From NCBI GenBank assembly GCA_021788115.1, contig JAJYLA010000008.1:1-46838 (forward strand): a stretch of DNA of 46,838 nt, in the 5' to 3' direction. The notes under the pieces are model-generated. The model did not search any database and was not told where the DNA came from. It worked only from the letters and a program-made list of their open reading frames with translations. The DNA comes from Actinomycetes bacterium. GTDB lineage: Bacteria; Actinomycetota; Acidimicrobiia; Acidimicrobiales; Palsa-688. Shown here in pieces: positions 16,423-24,394 of the stretch; the stretch's first letter is position 1; each line of letters begins with the position of its first letter. Both the position numbers and the translations under genes were made by a program.

Positions 16423-16698
16423 GTGGTGCCACCACCGCGCGGGCGCCTTTCCCGGCCCGGGGGGCCCCGGCTGTGGCCGGCCCTGTGGGTGCCGCTGTTC
16501 GCTCTGATCGCCGCCTGGAGTCTGGCGAGCCCGCTCTACAGCGGCCCCGACGAACCGGCGCACGTGCTGCGGGCGGCCTCGCTGGTGGGCGGCCAACTGA
16601 TCGACCATCTACCCGGGTCTGGCCCCCCGCGACGCAAGAACCCGCCACGGCCGGCAACCACCGAATCCTCATTTGAGAAGTCGGCTTTTGCCTCCTAG
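16423..16698 (+). pseudogene. N-terminal stub of a DUF2142-type membrane protein
   Basis: A GTG-started frame gives 91 codons. Residues about 15-60 contain a membrane helix (LWVPLFALIAAWSLASPL) followed by YSGPDEPAHVLRAASLVGGQ, which I recognise as the start of DUF2142 multi-spanning membrane proteins (normally 400-500 aa). From about 16610 the sequence turns into Pro/Arg-rich non-homologous codons and stops at 16698, so some 85-90% of the gene is missing. The rest is not elsewhere in the window. Confidence 0.6.
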
Positions 16699-16738
16699 CG
16701 TCGTGGTCAGGTCTCTGGGAGCTGAGGAGGGTCCTCCT

Positions 16739-17230
16739 GTGGCGGCTATCGACGATCTCGTGCGCAACGCCGAGCGCTACGCCGAGGGTTTCGACAAAGC
16801 CGGCCGGCCGGCGGCACCGGCCACGCACGTCGCCATCGTCGCATGCATGGACGCCCGGCTCAACGTGTACGGGTTGTTCGGGCTCGCCGAGGGGGACGCA
16901 CACGTGATCCGCAACGCCGGCGGGGTCGTGACCGAGGACGTGATCCGGTCCCTGGCGATCTCCCAGCGACTCCTCGGCACCACCGAAATCCTCCTCGTGC
17001 ACCACAGCGGCTGCGGAATGCTCAGCTTCCGCGACGACGAGCTGAAGGCCCAGATCCAGGCCGACACCGGAATTCGTCCCCCCTTCGCCCTCGAGGCCTT
17101 CGACGACGTCGACGACGACGTCCGCCAGTCGATGGCCCGCATCGAGGCCAGCCCGTTCCTGGCGCATCGAGGCGCCCGGGGGTTCGTCTACGACGTCGAG
17201 ACGGGCAGGCTCAGAGAAGTGGTCGCCTGA
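16739..17230 (+). CDS. Beta-class carbonic anhydrase (Rv1284-like)
   Basis: The 163-aa product equals the length of the mycobacterial Rv1284-type enzyme and resembles it throughout. Zinc ligands are C36 in CMDAR, H89 and C92 in HHSGC; D38 and R40 form the conserved Asp-Arg dyad. HVIRNAGG, DVIRSLAISQRLLGT and the GIRPPF loop are also characteristic. It interconverts CO2 and bicarbonate in the cytosol. The GTG start is preceded by GAGGAGGG; upstream codons in frame run through the DUF2142 stub region and are not expected to be translated. Confidence 0.93.
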   Translation: MAAIDDLVRNAERYAEGFDKAGRPAAPATHVAIVACMDARLNVYGLFGLAEGDAHVIRNAGGVVTEDVIRSLAISQRLLGTTEILLVHHSGCGMLSFRDDELKAQIQADTGIRPPFALEAFDDVDDDVRQSMARIEASPFLAHRGARGFVYDVETGRLREVVA

Positions 17231-17309
17231 CCCCGGTGCCCCTCACCCTCCGGTGCCGCGCGCGGCATAGAAGGTTGGCAGGGCGGGTACTAGAGGGAGG
17301 GAAGGACCG

Positions 17310-18476
17310 ATGCCGACGATCTACCAGTCCCTCGAGGCCGACCACCGTCACATGGAGGACCTGCTCGGCCGCCTGGAGGCTCCTCGGGGCCAGGCCGGCT
17401 TCGACCACGTCGGCAGGCGCCGCCTCCGGGACCACCTGGTCGTCGCCGGCTCGCGCCACGAGGTGTGCGAGGAACTGGTGCTCTGGCCGGCGGTGCGCAA
17501 GCGTGCCGCCGGCGGCGAGGCCTTGCGTGCCCACGCCCTGGCCCAGGAGCGCGACGCCAAGCACCTGCTGGATGCGTTGAGGTTCGCGACCTCCGAGGAG
17601 GAGATCATCGACCTGTCGCGCCAGGTCGGGGAGGTGATGCGCCTGCACGTCGCCTTCGAGGAAGCGCAGGTGTGGCCTGCCCTTCGCTCGGCGACCACGC
17701 GGATCGGCGCGCGGATGCTGGGCGCCAAGCTGTCCCTGGCAGCCAAGGTCGCGCCCACCCGGCCGCACCCGCGGGGGCCCGACAGTTTCGCCGGTCTCCT
17801 GATGGTGGGAACCCCCGCCGCGGCCCTCGACCGCCTGCGCGACCGCCTCGCACGCCGGCGGGGCTCGTATCCCGGCCGCTCGAGCACAGCGGGCTGGCCC
17901 GACGCCGTAGCCGCCGTCGAGAGAGACCACGCCTCGATCGAGTCGCTGCTCGCCCAGCTCGACCCCGCAGGATGGGGCGCCGACCTCGAGGCGGGCGGCC
18001 GCACCGCACCGGACCCCGGCCTGGTCAACCGGCTCATCCGGGAGGTCTCCGTCCACGACTGGGTCGAGAGGGAGCACCTCTACCCACTGGCGCGGCGGCG
18101 GATCCACGACGGCAACGACCTCTATGCCCACTGGATCGCCGAGCACGGCGCGATGGTGGAGATACTGTCCGAGATCGACCGGCGTCCCGAAGGGGACCCG
18201 CACCGGCGGCGGCTCCTCGACCGGCTGATACCGCTCCTCCGGACCCATATCGCCGAGGAGGAGAGCGGCGTGCTGCCCGCCTTGCGGGCCCGCATGGCGG
18301 ACGAGGAGCTGACGGAGCTCGGCAGGACCCTCCAAGCCGCCAAGGCCAAGGCACCCACCCGGCCCCACGGCCGCGCCGCCGGCGTCGGGGTCGGCGCCCG
18401 GCTGTCCCGCGTGGTGATCCGCCCCCTCGACCGTGTCCGCGACGCCGCGTCAGGGCGCGACCGCCCGCGCGGCTAG
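17310..18476 (+). CDS. Tandem hemerythrin HHE-domain protein
   Basis: The 388-aa product contains two hemerythrin-like four-helix units. The first (about residues 1-140) has LEADHRHMEDLL, SRHEVCEELVLWP and MRLHVAFEEAQVWP. The second (about residues 205-340) has RDHASIESLL, HDWVEREHLYP, HWIAEHGAMVEIL and LRTHIAEEESGVLPAL. The His/Glu positions suit two non-haem di-iron sites that could bind O2, NO or iron. The linker and C-terminal tail are Arg/Ala-rich. ATG 17310 follows GGAGGGAAGG. It lies 79 nt after the carbonic anhydrase. Confidence 0.87.
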   Translation: MPTIYQSLEADHRHMEDLLGRLEAPRGQAGFDHVGRRRLRDHLVVAGSRHEVCEELVLWPAVRKRAAGGEALRAHALAQERDAKHLLDALRFATSEEEIIDLSRQVGEVMRLHVAFEEAQVWPALRSATTRIGARMLGAKLSLAAKVAPTRPHPRGPDSFAGLLMVGTPAAALDRLRDRLARRRGSYPGRSSTAGWPDAVAAVERDHASIESLLAQLDPAGWGADLEAGGRTAPDPGLVNRLIREVSVHDWVEREHLYPLARRRIHDGNDLYAHWIAEHGAMVEILSEIDRRPEGDPHRRRLLDRLIPLLRTHIAEEESGVLPALRARMADEELTELGRTLQAAKAKAPTRPHGRAAGVGVGARLSRVVIRPLDRVRDAASGRDRPRG

Positions 18477-18524
18477 CGGTTCTCGGCCGGCGCTGCCGGC
18501 GCCGGTAGGCGCCGCAACCGGTCC

Positions 18525-19010
18525 CTACGAATGCCCTCCGGTCATAGCGGCTGGAGCGACGACCGCGACCGCTTCACCCCGGACGCATACCTCTCCGTCG
18601 ACGATCAGATCACTGTGGACGACAACCTTCTTCCTGCCGACCTCGACGATGCGGCCGCGGACGGTGATGAGCCCCCCGTGGGGGGTCGGCCGGAGGAAAT
18701 CTGTCGCGAGAGCAGCGGTAACACAGCGCGGCGTGGCGGCTTCATCGCCCAGCGCGTGGCCGTCCCGGCGAAGGAGAGCGAGCGAAGCGCTGCCTGTGCT
18801 GTGACAATCGATGAGTGACGCGAGCAATCCGCCATACACGTAGCCCGGAATCGCCGTGTGCTCTGGCCGGGGGACATATTCCGTCACGGTGTAATCCCCC
18901 TCCCACCGTGTCTTGAAGTGGAGTCCCTTCTCGTTGAGGCGCCCACATCCATAGCACCAGGAGAAATCGTCAGGGTAATAGTCCTGCACGGCAGGAGAGC
19001 CGGATGGCAC
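18525..19010 (-). CDS. PaaI-type hotdog-fold thioesterase
   Basis: The 161-aa protein starts at GTG 19010 (an AAGG lies just upstream on the minus strand); the longer open frame to 19277 would add 89 Arg/Pro-rich residues overlapping the CBS gene's leader and is rejected. The N-terminus has the WCYGCGRLNEKGLH element of PaaI-like acyl-CoA thioesterases. IPGYVYGGLLASLIDCHSTG carries the central hotdog helix with the catalytic acidic residue, and TPHGGLITVRGRIVEVGRK forms the later strands. It is convergent with the hemerythrin gene. Substrate unknown. Confidence 0.85.
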   Translation of the reverse strand: MPSGSPAVQDYYPDDFSWCYGCGRLNEKGLHFKTRWEGDYTVTEYVPRPEHTAIPGYVYGGLLASLIDCHSTGSASLALLRRDGHALGDEAATPRCVTAALATDFLRPTPHGGLITVRGRIVEVGRKKVVVHSDLIVDGEVCVRGEAVAVVAPAAMTGGHS

Positions 19011-19239
19011 GTGATCACCTTCGATCAGAGAAATGTGCGGAGGGCCGACCCTAGCTCCCGGCGAGTCCTGCGACGGCGGGCGTTGCGGGTCGGACAGGGG
19101 CCGCGGCGCCACGAAGATCCCCCTTCCAAGCAGGGGAGTCCGGCGCGACAATGGGGGTCCTGACGGCTCGGTCCTGCCGGTAAAGGGCCCTCTCGGGGAC
19201 CGTCGCGGGCGGTGGCGTCGGGAAAGGAGGCGCGCGTCC

Positions 19240-19908
19240 ATGAACGCGAGAGACGTCATGACGAGCCCGGCGGCCACGGTGCACCCGGACTACCCCCTCC
19301 CGGAGGTCGTCGAACTGATGGTGACCCGCGGGGTGAGCGGCGTCCCGGTGGTGGACGAGGGAGGCGCGCTGCTGGGCATGATCACCGAGACGGACGTGGT
19401 GGGCGCGACACTGTGGCGCACGTACCGCCCGCGAGCGCTCGCCTTTCTGGCCGAGGCGTTCCGCGGCGGCGGAGCTTCGCTGATGGGGAAGTCGACGGCA
19501 CTCGTGGCAGCACAGGTGATGACAGCGAACGTCCACACGTGTCGTCTCGATGACACGGTTGAGCAGCTTGGGCGCCGGATGCGCGGCCACCGCGTCAAAC
19601 GGCTGCCGGTCGTGGACCAGGAGGGTCGGGTCGTCGGCCTGGTCACCCGGAGCGATCTCCTGGCGGCGTTCGGGCGGCCGGACGACGAGGTCGTCGCCGA
19701 CCTCGACCGCCTCCTGCAGGAGCTGTGCGACGGCGAGCGGGTCCACGCGTCGGTCAACGAGGGAGTCGTCAGCCTTTCCGGCCAGGTCACGTGCCACTCC
19801 CGCCGCAGCCTCCTGGCGAGGCAGGCGGGGCGCATCGTCGGCGTCGTGGCGGTCGTCAACCGGCTTTCTGTGCGGCCTGCGCAGCAGCACTGCTCACCTA
19901 CTTCGTAA
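19240..19908 (+). CDS. CBS-pair and BON domain protein
   Basis: The 222-aa product has CBS1 (residues about 1-62, MTSPAATVHPDYPL to GMITETDVVG), CBS2 (about 88-145, VMTANVHTCRLDDTVEQLGR to GLVTRSDLL) and a C-terminal BON domain (about 150-215, with VNEGVVSLSGQVTCHSRR and VVAVVNRL). CBS pairs bind adenosyl ligands; BON binds membranes or partners. The ATG has AAGGAGG upstream. The gene is convergent with the AIR-synthase-like gene, 41 nt apart. Confidence 0.92.
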   Translation: MNARDVMTSPAATVHPDYPLPEVVELMVTRGVSGVPVVDEGGALLGMITETDVVGATLWRTYRPRALAFLAEAFRGGGASLMGKSTALVAAQVMTANVHTCRLDDTVEQLGRRMRGHRVKRLPVVDQEGRVVGLVTRSDLLAAFGRPDDEVVADLDRLLQELCDGERVHASVNEGVVSLSGQVTCHSRRSLLARQAGRIVGVVAVVNRLSVRPAQQHCSPTS

Positions 19909-19949
19909 ACACCGCGACCGATCCGTATCCGTGGTTCGGGGATGACCGC

Positions 19950-21011
19950 TTACTGGCGTGCCGCCTCCTCCGACCAGCGGCCGAAGGCGTCCCAGAAGGG
20001 ATCGAGGCCGGGATGCTCGAGTGGGCGTTCACCCCCCGGGGTGACGAGGATCCTGCCTGAGGACGGCTCCAGGATCTCGCCGACGACGGCGGCCTCGATG
20101 TGCTCTGCGGCGAGTTCTGCCACGAAGGCGTCGGCCCGACCGGGCCCGACGGTCGCGATGAGGGTGCCCTCCGAGATCGAGATGTAAGGGTCGATGCCGA
20201 CGTGGCCGCACACGGCGCGGACCTCAGGGCGTACCGGGATGGCTGCGAGGTCGACACGGACGCCGACCTGTGAGGCTGCTGCCACCTCGTGAAGGCCGCC
20301 GAGGACGCCGCCCTCGGTGGCGTCGTGCATGGAGGTGACCCCCCGGTCGCGCACGCCGAAGCGGGCCGCGACGCGGCATTCCGGGACGACGGTCATCTTC
20401 TCGAACAACGCGTCGGCGGCCGAAGCGGTTTCCTCGCCCACGCCGGCCGCCAGGCGATCGGGGAAGGTGGCTGCGAAAAGCGCCGTCGCTTCGATCGCCG
20501 CTCCCTTGGTCACCACGACACGGTCTCCGGGCCGGGCCATCCCCGGTGTCACGAACCGGTCCTCCCTGCCTGCGGCGATGCAGGTCGCCCCACCGGCCAT
20601 CGGCCAGTTGCAGCCGTCGTAGCGGGCGGTGTGGCCGGCGACGACGGCGATGTCGAGATCCGCGCAGGTCGCGGAAAAGGCGCCCCACAGGGCTGCCATG
20701 TCCTCGTCGGAAATGGAGGGCGGCAGGTTGAGGTCCACCGCCATCCACCGGAGCGGTAGGCCGCTCGTGGCCGCGTCGGAGGCGAGAATGTGCACGGCGA
20801 ACCACGCCGCACGCTCCCAGCCGTAGGCGGGTACCACGAACACAGGGTCCGAGGTGACGGCCATCACGGTCCCCGGGGCGACCCGTATCACCCCGACGTC
20901 CACCCCGTGGCGTGGTCCGACGATCACCTCGGCGTCCGGGGCGCCCAGCCGGCGGAGGATCACCTGCTCGAAGACGTCCGCACCGATCTTGCCGGTGCGC
21001 TGCCCGCTCAT
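19950..21011 (-). CDS. AIR synthase-related protein (PurM/ThiL/HypE superfamily)
   Basis: The 353-aa product has the two-domain AIRS fold: N-terminal part with GADVFEQVI, GPRHGVDVGVI and SDPVFVVPAYGWERAAWFAV; C-terminal part with GDRVVVTKGAAIEATAL, SMHDATEGGVLGGLHEVA and YISISEGTL. Superfamily members use ATP to phosphorylate or activate a substrate (ThiL, PurM, HypE, SelD). It does not show the GDDAA signature of standard ThiL nor the HypE C-terminal Cys tail. Its ATG overlaps the thiE stop (ATGA), so a thiamine-phosphate kinase-like role is a reasonable inference, not established. Confidence 0.75.
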   Translation of the reverse strand: MSGQRTGKIGADVFEQVILRRLGAPDAEVIVGPRHGVDVGVIRVAPGTVMAVTSDPVFVVPAYGWERAAWFAVHILASDAATSGLPLRWMAVDLNLPPSISDEDMAALWGAFSATCADLDIAVVAGHTARYDGCNWPMAGGATCIAAGREDRFVTPGMARPGDRVVVTKGAAIEATALFAATFPDRLAAGVGEETASAADALFEKMTVVPECRVAARFGVRDRGVTSMHDATEGGVLGGLHEVAAASQVGVRVDLAAIPVRPEVRAVCGHVGIDPYISISEGTLIATVGPGRADAFVAELAAEHIEAAVVGEILEPSSGRILVTPGGERPLEHPGLDPFWDAFGRWSEEAARQ

Positions 21012-21664
21012 GGACGGACCCGTTCCAGCTTCGCTGCCAGGGCGCGTGTCGCGCCGACCATGTCCTCGGCTGCGCCCACGGCGGAGACCACCGCGATCCC
21101 CCGGGCTCCCGCTTCGAGCACCTGGGCCGCGTTGGCGGGCCCGATGCCCCCGATCCCCACCACCGGGAGCTCGGTGGCTGCGCATATCTCGTCGAGCCCC
21201 GCGAGGCCCACGGGGCGGGCCTCGGGTTTGGTGGGCGTGGCCCACACCGTCACCCCGAGGTAGGTGGCGCCGAAATCCTGCGCCCGACGGGCCTGCTCGG
21301 GGGTCTCCACGCTCACGCCGAGCGCCGTCGACCACGGCAAGGCGGCTCGCGCCCGCTCCGGATGGTCCCCTTGCCCGAGGTGGACGCCGTCTGCCCCTGC
21401 CGACAGCGCCACCTCCACGCGGTCGTTGACGACGAAGAGGACTCCGGCGCGCCGGCAAGCCGCTGCCAGGTCTGCCGCCAGCGCAAGGAGCTCGCGGCCG
21501 GGTAGCTCGGGTGCTCGAAGCTGAACGCAGTCCGCGCCGCCGAGGATCGCCGCCATGGTCACCTCGCGGTGCCCGCGGCCCTTCACCCGGCCCTCCGATG
21601 TCACCACGGTCAGGCGCGCATCGAAATCGGGGAGCGTACGCTCCTTCGAGGACCCATTCGGCAC
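21008..21664 (-). CDS. thiE: Thiamine-phosphate synthase (TenI/ThiE)
   Basis: The 218-aa TIM-barrel enzyme condenses HMP-PP with thiazole phosphate to give thiamine phosphate. Motifs seen: CVQLRAPEL (pyrophosphate-side Arg), VNDRVEVALSAGADGVHLGQGD (the NDR...GVHLGQ signature), LGVSVETPEQARRA, ATYLGVTVWATPTKPEA (variant of the GPVFxTxTK loop) and PVVGIGGIGPANA. The variant VWATPT loop could point to a TenI-like or divergent member. The start is GTG 21664. No TPP riboswitch is recognisable upstream. It leads the two-gene unit with the AIRS-like gene. Confidence 0.85.
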   Translation of the reverse strand: MPNGSSKERTLPDFDARLTVVTSEGRVKGRGHREVTMAAILGGADCVQLRAPELPGRELLALAADLAAACRRAGVLFVVNDRVEVALSAGADGVHLGQGDHPERARAALPWSTALGVSVETPEQARRAQDFGATYLGVTVWATPTKPEARPVGLAGLDEICAATELPVVGIGGIGPANAAQVLEAGARGIAVVSAVGAAEDMVGATRALAAKLERVRP

Positions 21665-21876
21665 CGTCGGCGAGCCTACCCCCTGTCCGGATGACGCCTC
21701 CTCGAGTCCCCCGGAACCCGTCGCCGGGGCTGTGCCGGGCGACAGCGGGCGACGCTCATGGCGAGTGGCATACCCTGACCTGACCCGACGGCAGCCAGGA
21801 GTTCCGCACTTGCAGGTTCCCCAATTCTCCCCCGACGTGTACTACGAAGATGAGTTACAGATCGGGGAGGAAGCCG

Positions 21877-22395
21877 ATGAGGGTCAACCGCTCAGTGCCA
21901 CCGATGACGGTCGTGCCGATCCTCGTGTACCCGGACGTGCGTGCGGCGGTGGGTTTCCTCACCGCCGCCTTCGGCTTCGTCGAACGCACCCGCATCGGTG
22001 AGAGTCACCGCGCCCAGATGGCAATCGGGGAAGATGGCGCCGTCATCATCGCCGACGCCAGCGGCGACAGGCATCCCCCGCAGCCGGCGTCGACGACTCA
22101 TGCCATCCGGGTGCGCGTCGACAACCTTGACGCCGCCTTCGAGCGCGCCCGCGACAACGGCGCGGTCGTGCTCGAAGCACCGGTCACTCGCGAGTACGGC
22201 GAGCGGGACTGCACCGTCGAGGACCTCGCCGGTCACCGCTGGCACTTCGCCGAAGCAGTGGCAGATGTGGTGCCGGAAGACGTCGGCTGCGAGACCGTCA
22301 GCCGGTGGCCCGAGTCAGCCATGGCCGATGCCGGGCCGAGCTTGAGCGGCCGTTCGGTTATATCGGGGCCTGGAAGGACCAGGGGTACGAGGTGA
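21877..22395 (+). CDS. VOC-superfamily (glyoxalase/bleomycin-resistance fold) protein
   Basis: The 172-aa product shows one VOC module: VVPILVYPDVRAAVGFLTAAFGF, then IRVRVDNLDAAFERARDNGA, and VEDLAGHRWHFAEA near residue 120, in which the usual DPxGN metal-ligand strand is changed to DLAGH. After about residue 130 a poorly conserved tail follows. ATG 21877 is chosen because GGGGAGGAAG precedes it; the upstream ATG 21850 lacks one. Function is not predictable. It marks the left edge of the accessory patch. Its last bases overlap the likely start of the next gene. Confidence 0.8.
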   Translation: MRVNRSVPPMTVVPILVYPDVRAAVGFLTAAFGFVERTRIGESHRAQMAIGEDGAVIIADASGDRHPPQPASTTHAIRVRVDNLDAAFERARDNGAVVLEAPVTREYGERDCTVEDLAGHRWHFAEAVADVVPEDVGCETVSRWPESAMADAGPSLSGRSVISGPGRTRGTR

Positions 22396-22631
22396 AAGTC
22401 GTCGGCAAAGAGAGCCCGCTGCCCCATGAGGTGGACGGGCTGCCAGGGGCCGGGCCGCTCATGTACGACGCCGGGACGGCAGCGGACCTGCTGCACATCA
22501 GCCGGGCGAGCCTCTACCGCCTGGTGGCCGCTGGTGAGATTGAGCACGTCCGGGTCGGTCGCCGCATGCTCATCAGCCGAGCAGCCATGGAGAACTTCAT
22601 CGAGGTCAACAGCCACACGGGGCGCCTCTGA
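22392..22631 (+). CDS. Excisionase/BldC-type helix-turn-helix protein
   Basis: The 79-aa frame starts at GTG 22392 (ATG 22461 is a shorter alternative). The HTH_17-type DNA-binding domain covers YDAGTAADLLHISRASLYRL through EHVRVGRRMLISRAAMENFI: a helix-turn-helix and the wing with the conserved VGRR-x-LI. Such small proteins act as recombination directionality factors or as regulators. Position at the edge of a patch of disrupted foreign-looking genes makes a mobile-element origin plausible. No integrase lies beside it. Confidence 0.75.
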   Translation: MKVVGKESPLPHEVDGLPGAGPLMYDAGTAADLLHISRASLYRLVAAGEIEHVRVGRRMLISRAAMENFIEVNSHTGRL

Positions 22632-22663
22632 CCCACGACCCCCGGTCGTAGAGTCCGAGGACG

Positions 22664-23020
22664 ATGGACAGCCAGAGCACCGAGATCATCGGCCGTAACC
22701 TGCTGGTTTCCCAGCTGGTGCGGGACGGCCTGGAGGTGGCCCGGCCGGAGCGGGACCGGGGGGTAGACCTCATTGCCTACCTCGACCTGGACGAGGCCGG
22801 TGGCGGGTTCGTCGCCGTGCCCATCCAGATGAAGGCGGCGACCAGGGCCACGTTCGGCATCGCCCGGAAGTACGAGAAGTTCGACGGGATGCTCTTCGCC
22901 CACGTCTGGCGGGTCCACGATCCCGGGCACGCCAGCACTTATGCGCTCACCTACGTCGAGGCGCTCGGGGTGGCCGGGCAGATGGGGTGGACCGCCACCG
23001 AGTCCTGGACCCTGAAGGTC
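22664..23020 (+). pseudogene. PD-(D/E)XK-like protein, 3' truncated
   Basis: ATG 22664 opens about 118 conserved-looking codons: GRNLLVSQLVRDGLEVARP, then GVDLIAYLDLDE and VPIQMKAATRATF. The D-x(n)-QxK arrangement resembles the restriction-endonuclease-like fold of DUF4365-type proteins; this fold assignment is mine from motif spacing. After ESWT at about 23012 the frame continues to 23197 but through sequence antisense to a pentapeptide/DinB gene, so the 3' end has been replaced. Confidence 0.55.
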
Positions 23021-23580
23021 CGACCTCGTCCATACGCTCCCGTCGCAGCTCGAGAACATCCTGGAGGGAAGGGCTCGCCCCGGGATCGATCCCCCAGCTG
23101 GCCGGGTCGGCGAGCCACGACCCGGCAAGTCCCCACGGGTGGTATGGGCGGTCCATGCCCTTCACCATGCGGCGGAGCCAACAGTCGGTGGCCATGATCA
23201 GATGGCGAAGAGTATCGACGAAGCTCCACTCGTCGTCGACTCCCTCGTAGAGAATCGGCTCCGGTAGCTCGCGGACGCGAGTGACCGTCGCCTTCCAGAG
23301 GTCCTCGATCATGTCCCACGCCTCGGCCATACCCTCCGGGTCGGCTGCCCGCAGCTTGGCCCGCTCCGGGACCCGGCGTTCGAGCTCAGCCAGCACCAGG
23401 GGAGCGACTTCCACCCCGTTCAGACGGAGACCTTCGAGATCGCCCGAGATGTCAGCGTTGTAGAACCCACGCGTCGGTGATCTTGGAGCCCTCGAAGTTG
23501 GGTGCGTGCAAACGAGCGTGAGAAAAGTCGACGTCCTCCAGGCGCGCTCCTGGCAGGGCTGGGCCCTTTTCATAAGGCAT
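23021..23580 (-). pseudogene. Pentapeptide-repeat/DinB-fold protein, frameshifted and truncated
   Basis: ATG 23580 has an excellent GGAGGTGACGG upstream. The first 40 codons give pentapeptide units (PGARLEDVDFSHARLHAPNF, GSKITDAW) and then lose frame because of one extra base in the CCC at 23466-23468. In the next frame come FYNADISGDLEGLRLNGVEV, ELERRVPERAKL and a DinB-like four-helix part with LWKATVTRVRELPE, VDTLRHLIMATDCWLRRM and LELRRERMDEV. Homologous sequence ends at about 23021, where it abuts the truncated PD-(D/E)XK-like gene on the other strand. Confidence 0.78.
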
Positions 23581-23662
23581 CCGTCACCTCCAACTCGGTC
23601 GCGGGACTGGCCTGGAGGCGCCCATCAAGTGAGCACCAAGGCATCCCAGTATCGCGGCCGCC

Positions 23663-23695
23663 GACCATCCCTCAACGCCGGCTCGCGGGCTGCCC
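23663..23695 (-). repeat. Cassette-junction motif, copy a (attC-like core)
   Basis: This 33-bp copy lies just after the GNAT stop and before the pentapeptide/DinB start. Read on the minus strand its core is GAGCCGGCGTTGAGGGATG. It matches copy b (24346-24378) at 28 of 33 positions. GTTGAGG fits most of the integron core GTTRRRY. No matching inverse core is evident on the gene side. Confidence 0.5.
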
Positions 23696-23698
23696 GTG

Positions 23699-24205
23699 TC
23701 AGTAGTGGAAGTCGCGTCCGTGCAGGTTGACGCCATCCAGCCACCTGTGCCGGCGCTCCTTTAGATCCATCGTCAGGTCGATGTGACCGCCCAAGGTGCG
23801 GAAACCTGCCGCGTAAAAGTTCTGGATCGCCGCAACGTTTCGGGCCACCGGCCGAATCGCCAGATATTCGAAACCCCGCCCGCATGCTTCCGCAACTACC
23901 CGCTCGATCAGCACTCGACCGATCCCCTGATGCCTCCAGCCGCCGGCCACGACCACCGGTTCGACTTCGCCACTGAAGCCATGGTCGAACAAGCCCGTAA
24001 GCCCGACGACGTGGGAGTCGCTGACCGCTACCCAAGAACCCACCCGTTCGGGGACCTCGAGGTAGGCGTCGAAGCCCGATCCAGGGTCGTCTCCGCCGAT
24101 GGTCGGATCGCCATAGATCTCTCGGTGGTGCAGGGTGAGTTCCACCCAGAGGTGCCGACAGACTTCGTAGTCCTTCGGTGAATAGTCGCGCACTGCCACG
24201 GTCAT
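23699..24205 (-). CDS. GNAT-family N-acetyltransferase
   Basis: The 168-aa protein is full length for the fold. The acetyl-CoA pyrophosphate loop GGWRHQGIGRVLIERVV gives the Q/RxxGxG/A motif; EPVVVAGGW is the beta-4 strand before it and NVAAIQNFYAAGFRTLGG the C-terminal helix/strand. The N-terminal VRDYSPKDYEVCRHLW is typical. The acceptor substrate cannot be told. Start and stop are clean, so this is one of the few intact genes in the patch. It is flanked on both sides by the recurring junction motif. Confidence 0.9.
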   Translation of the reverse strand: MTVAVRDYSPKDYEVCRHLWVELTLHHREIYGDPTIGGDDPGSGFDAYLEVPERVGSWVAVSDSHVVGLTGLFDHGFSGEVEPVVVAGGWRHQGIGRVLIERVVAEACGRGFEYLAIRPVARNVAAIQNFYAAGFRTLGGHIDLTMDLKERRHRWLDGVNLHGRDFHY

Positions 24206-24345
24206 GTTGATCGACGGTAGCCCTGCCCCTCGGAGTTCGCCGCCCTATCCCTGCCGGGCGCCCTAAACAGCTGCAACGTCAACCGACTCCCTCAGCGACG
24301 CCGCCCCCTACCACGCATTCATAACGTCTCACTTTCCTTGGCGCC
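24206..24345. other. Leader between junction copy b and the GNAT gene
   Basis: No gene is seen in this 140-nt stretch. TCATAAC at 24319-24325 can pair with GTTATGC at 24394-24400 (overlapping the SRPBCC stop) and, beyond one extrahelical G, TCTC pairs with GAGA. This would fold an 82-nt structure enclosing copy b, comparable in outline to an integron attC hairpin. Confidence 0.35.
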
Positions 24346-24378
24346 GAGCATCCTTAATCGCCGGCTAGCGGGCTGCCC
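24346..24378 (-). repeat. Cassette-junction motif, copy b (attC-like core)
   Basis: It lies 17 bp after the SRPBCC stop. The minus-strand core is TAGCCGGCGATTAAGGATG. It is the close relative of copy a (28 of 33) and is enclosed by the partly paired arms 24319-24330 and 24390-24400. Confidence 0.5.
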
Positions 24379-24394
24379 CCGGTTCCGGAGAGAG

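Noticed and set aside
21665-21876. Possible TPP riboswitch upstream of thiE
   Set aside because: I looked for the CUGAGA and related conserved boxes on the minus strand and found none.
22392-22631. Prophage or ICE integration module around the excisionase-type HTH
   Set aside because: No integrase, att direct repeat next to a tRNA, or phage gene is present; kept only as a small HTH gene.
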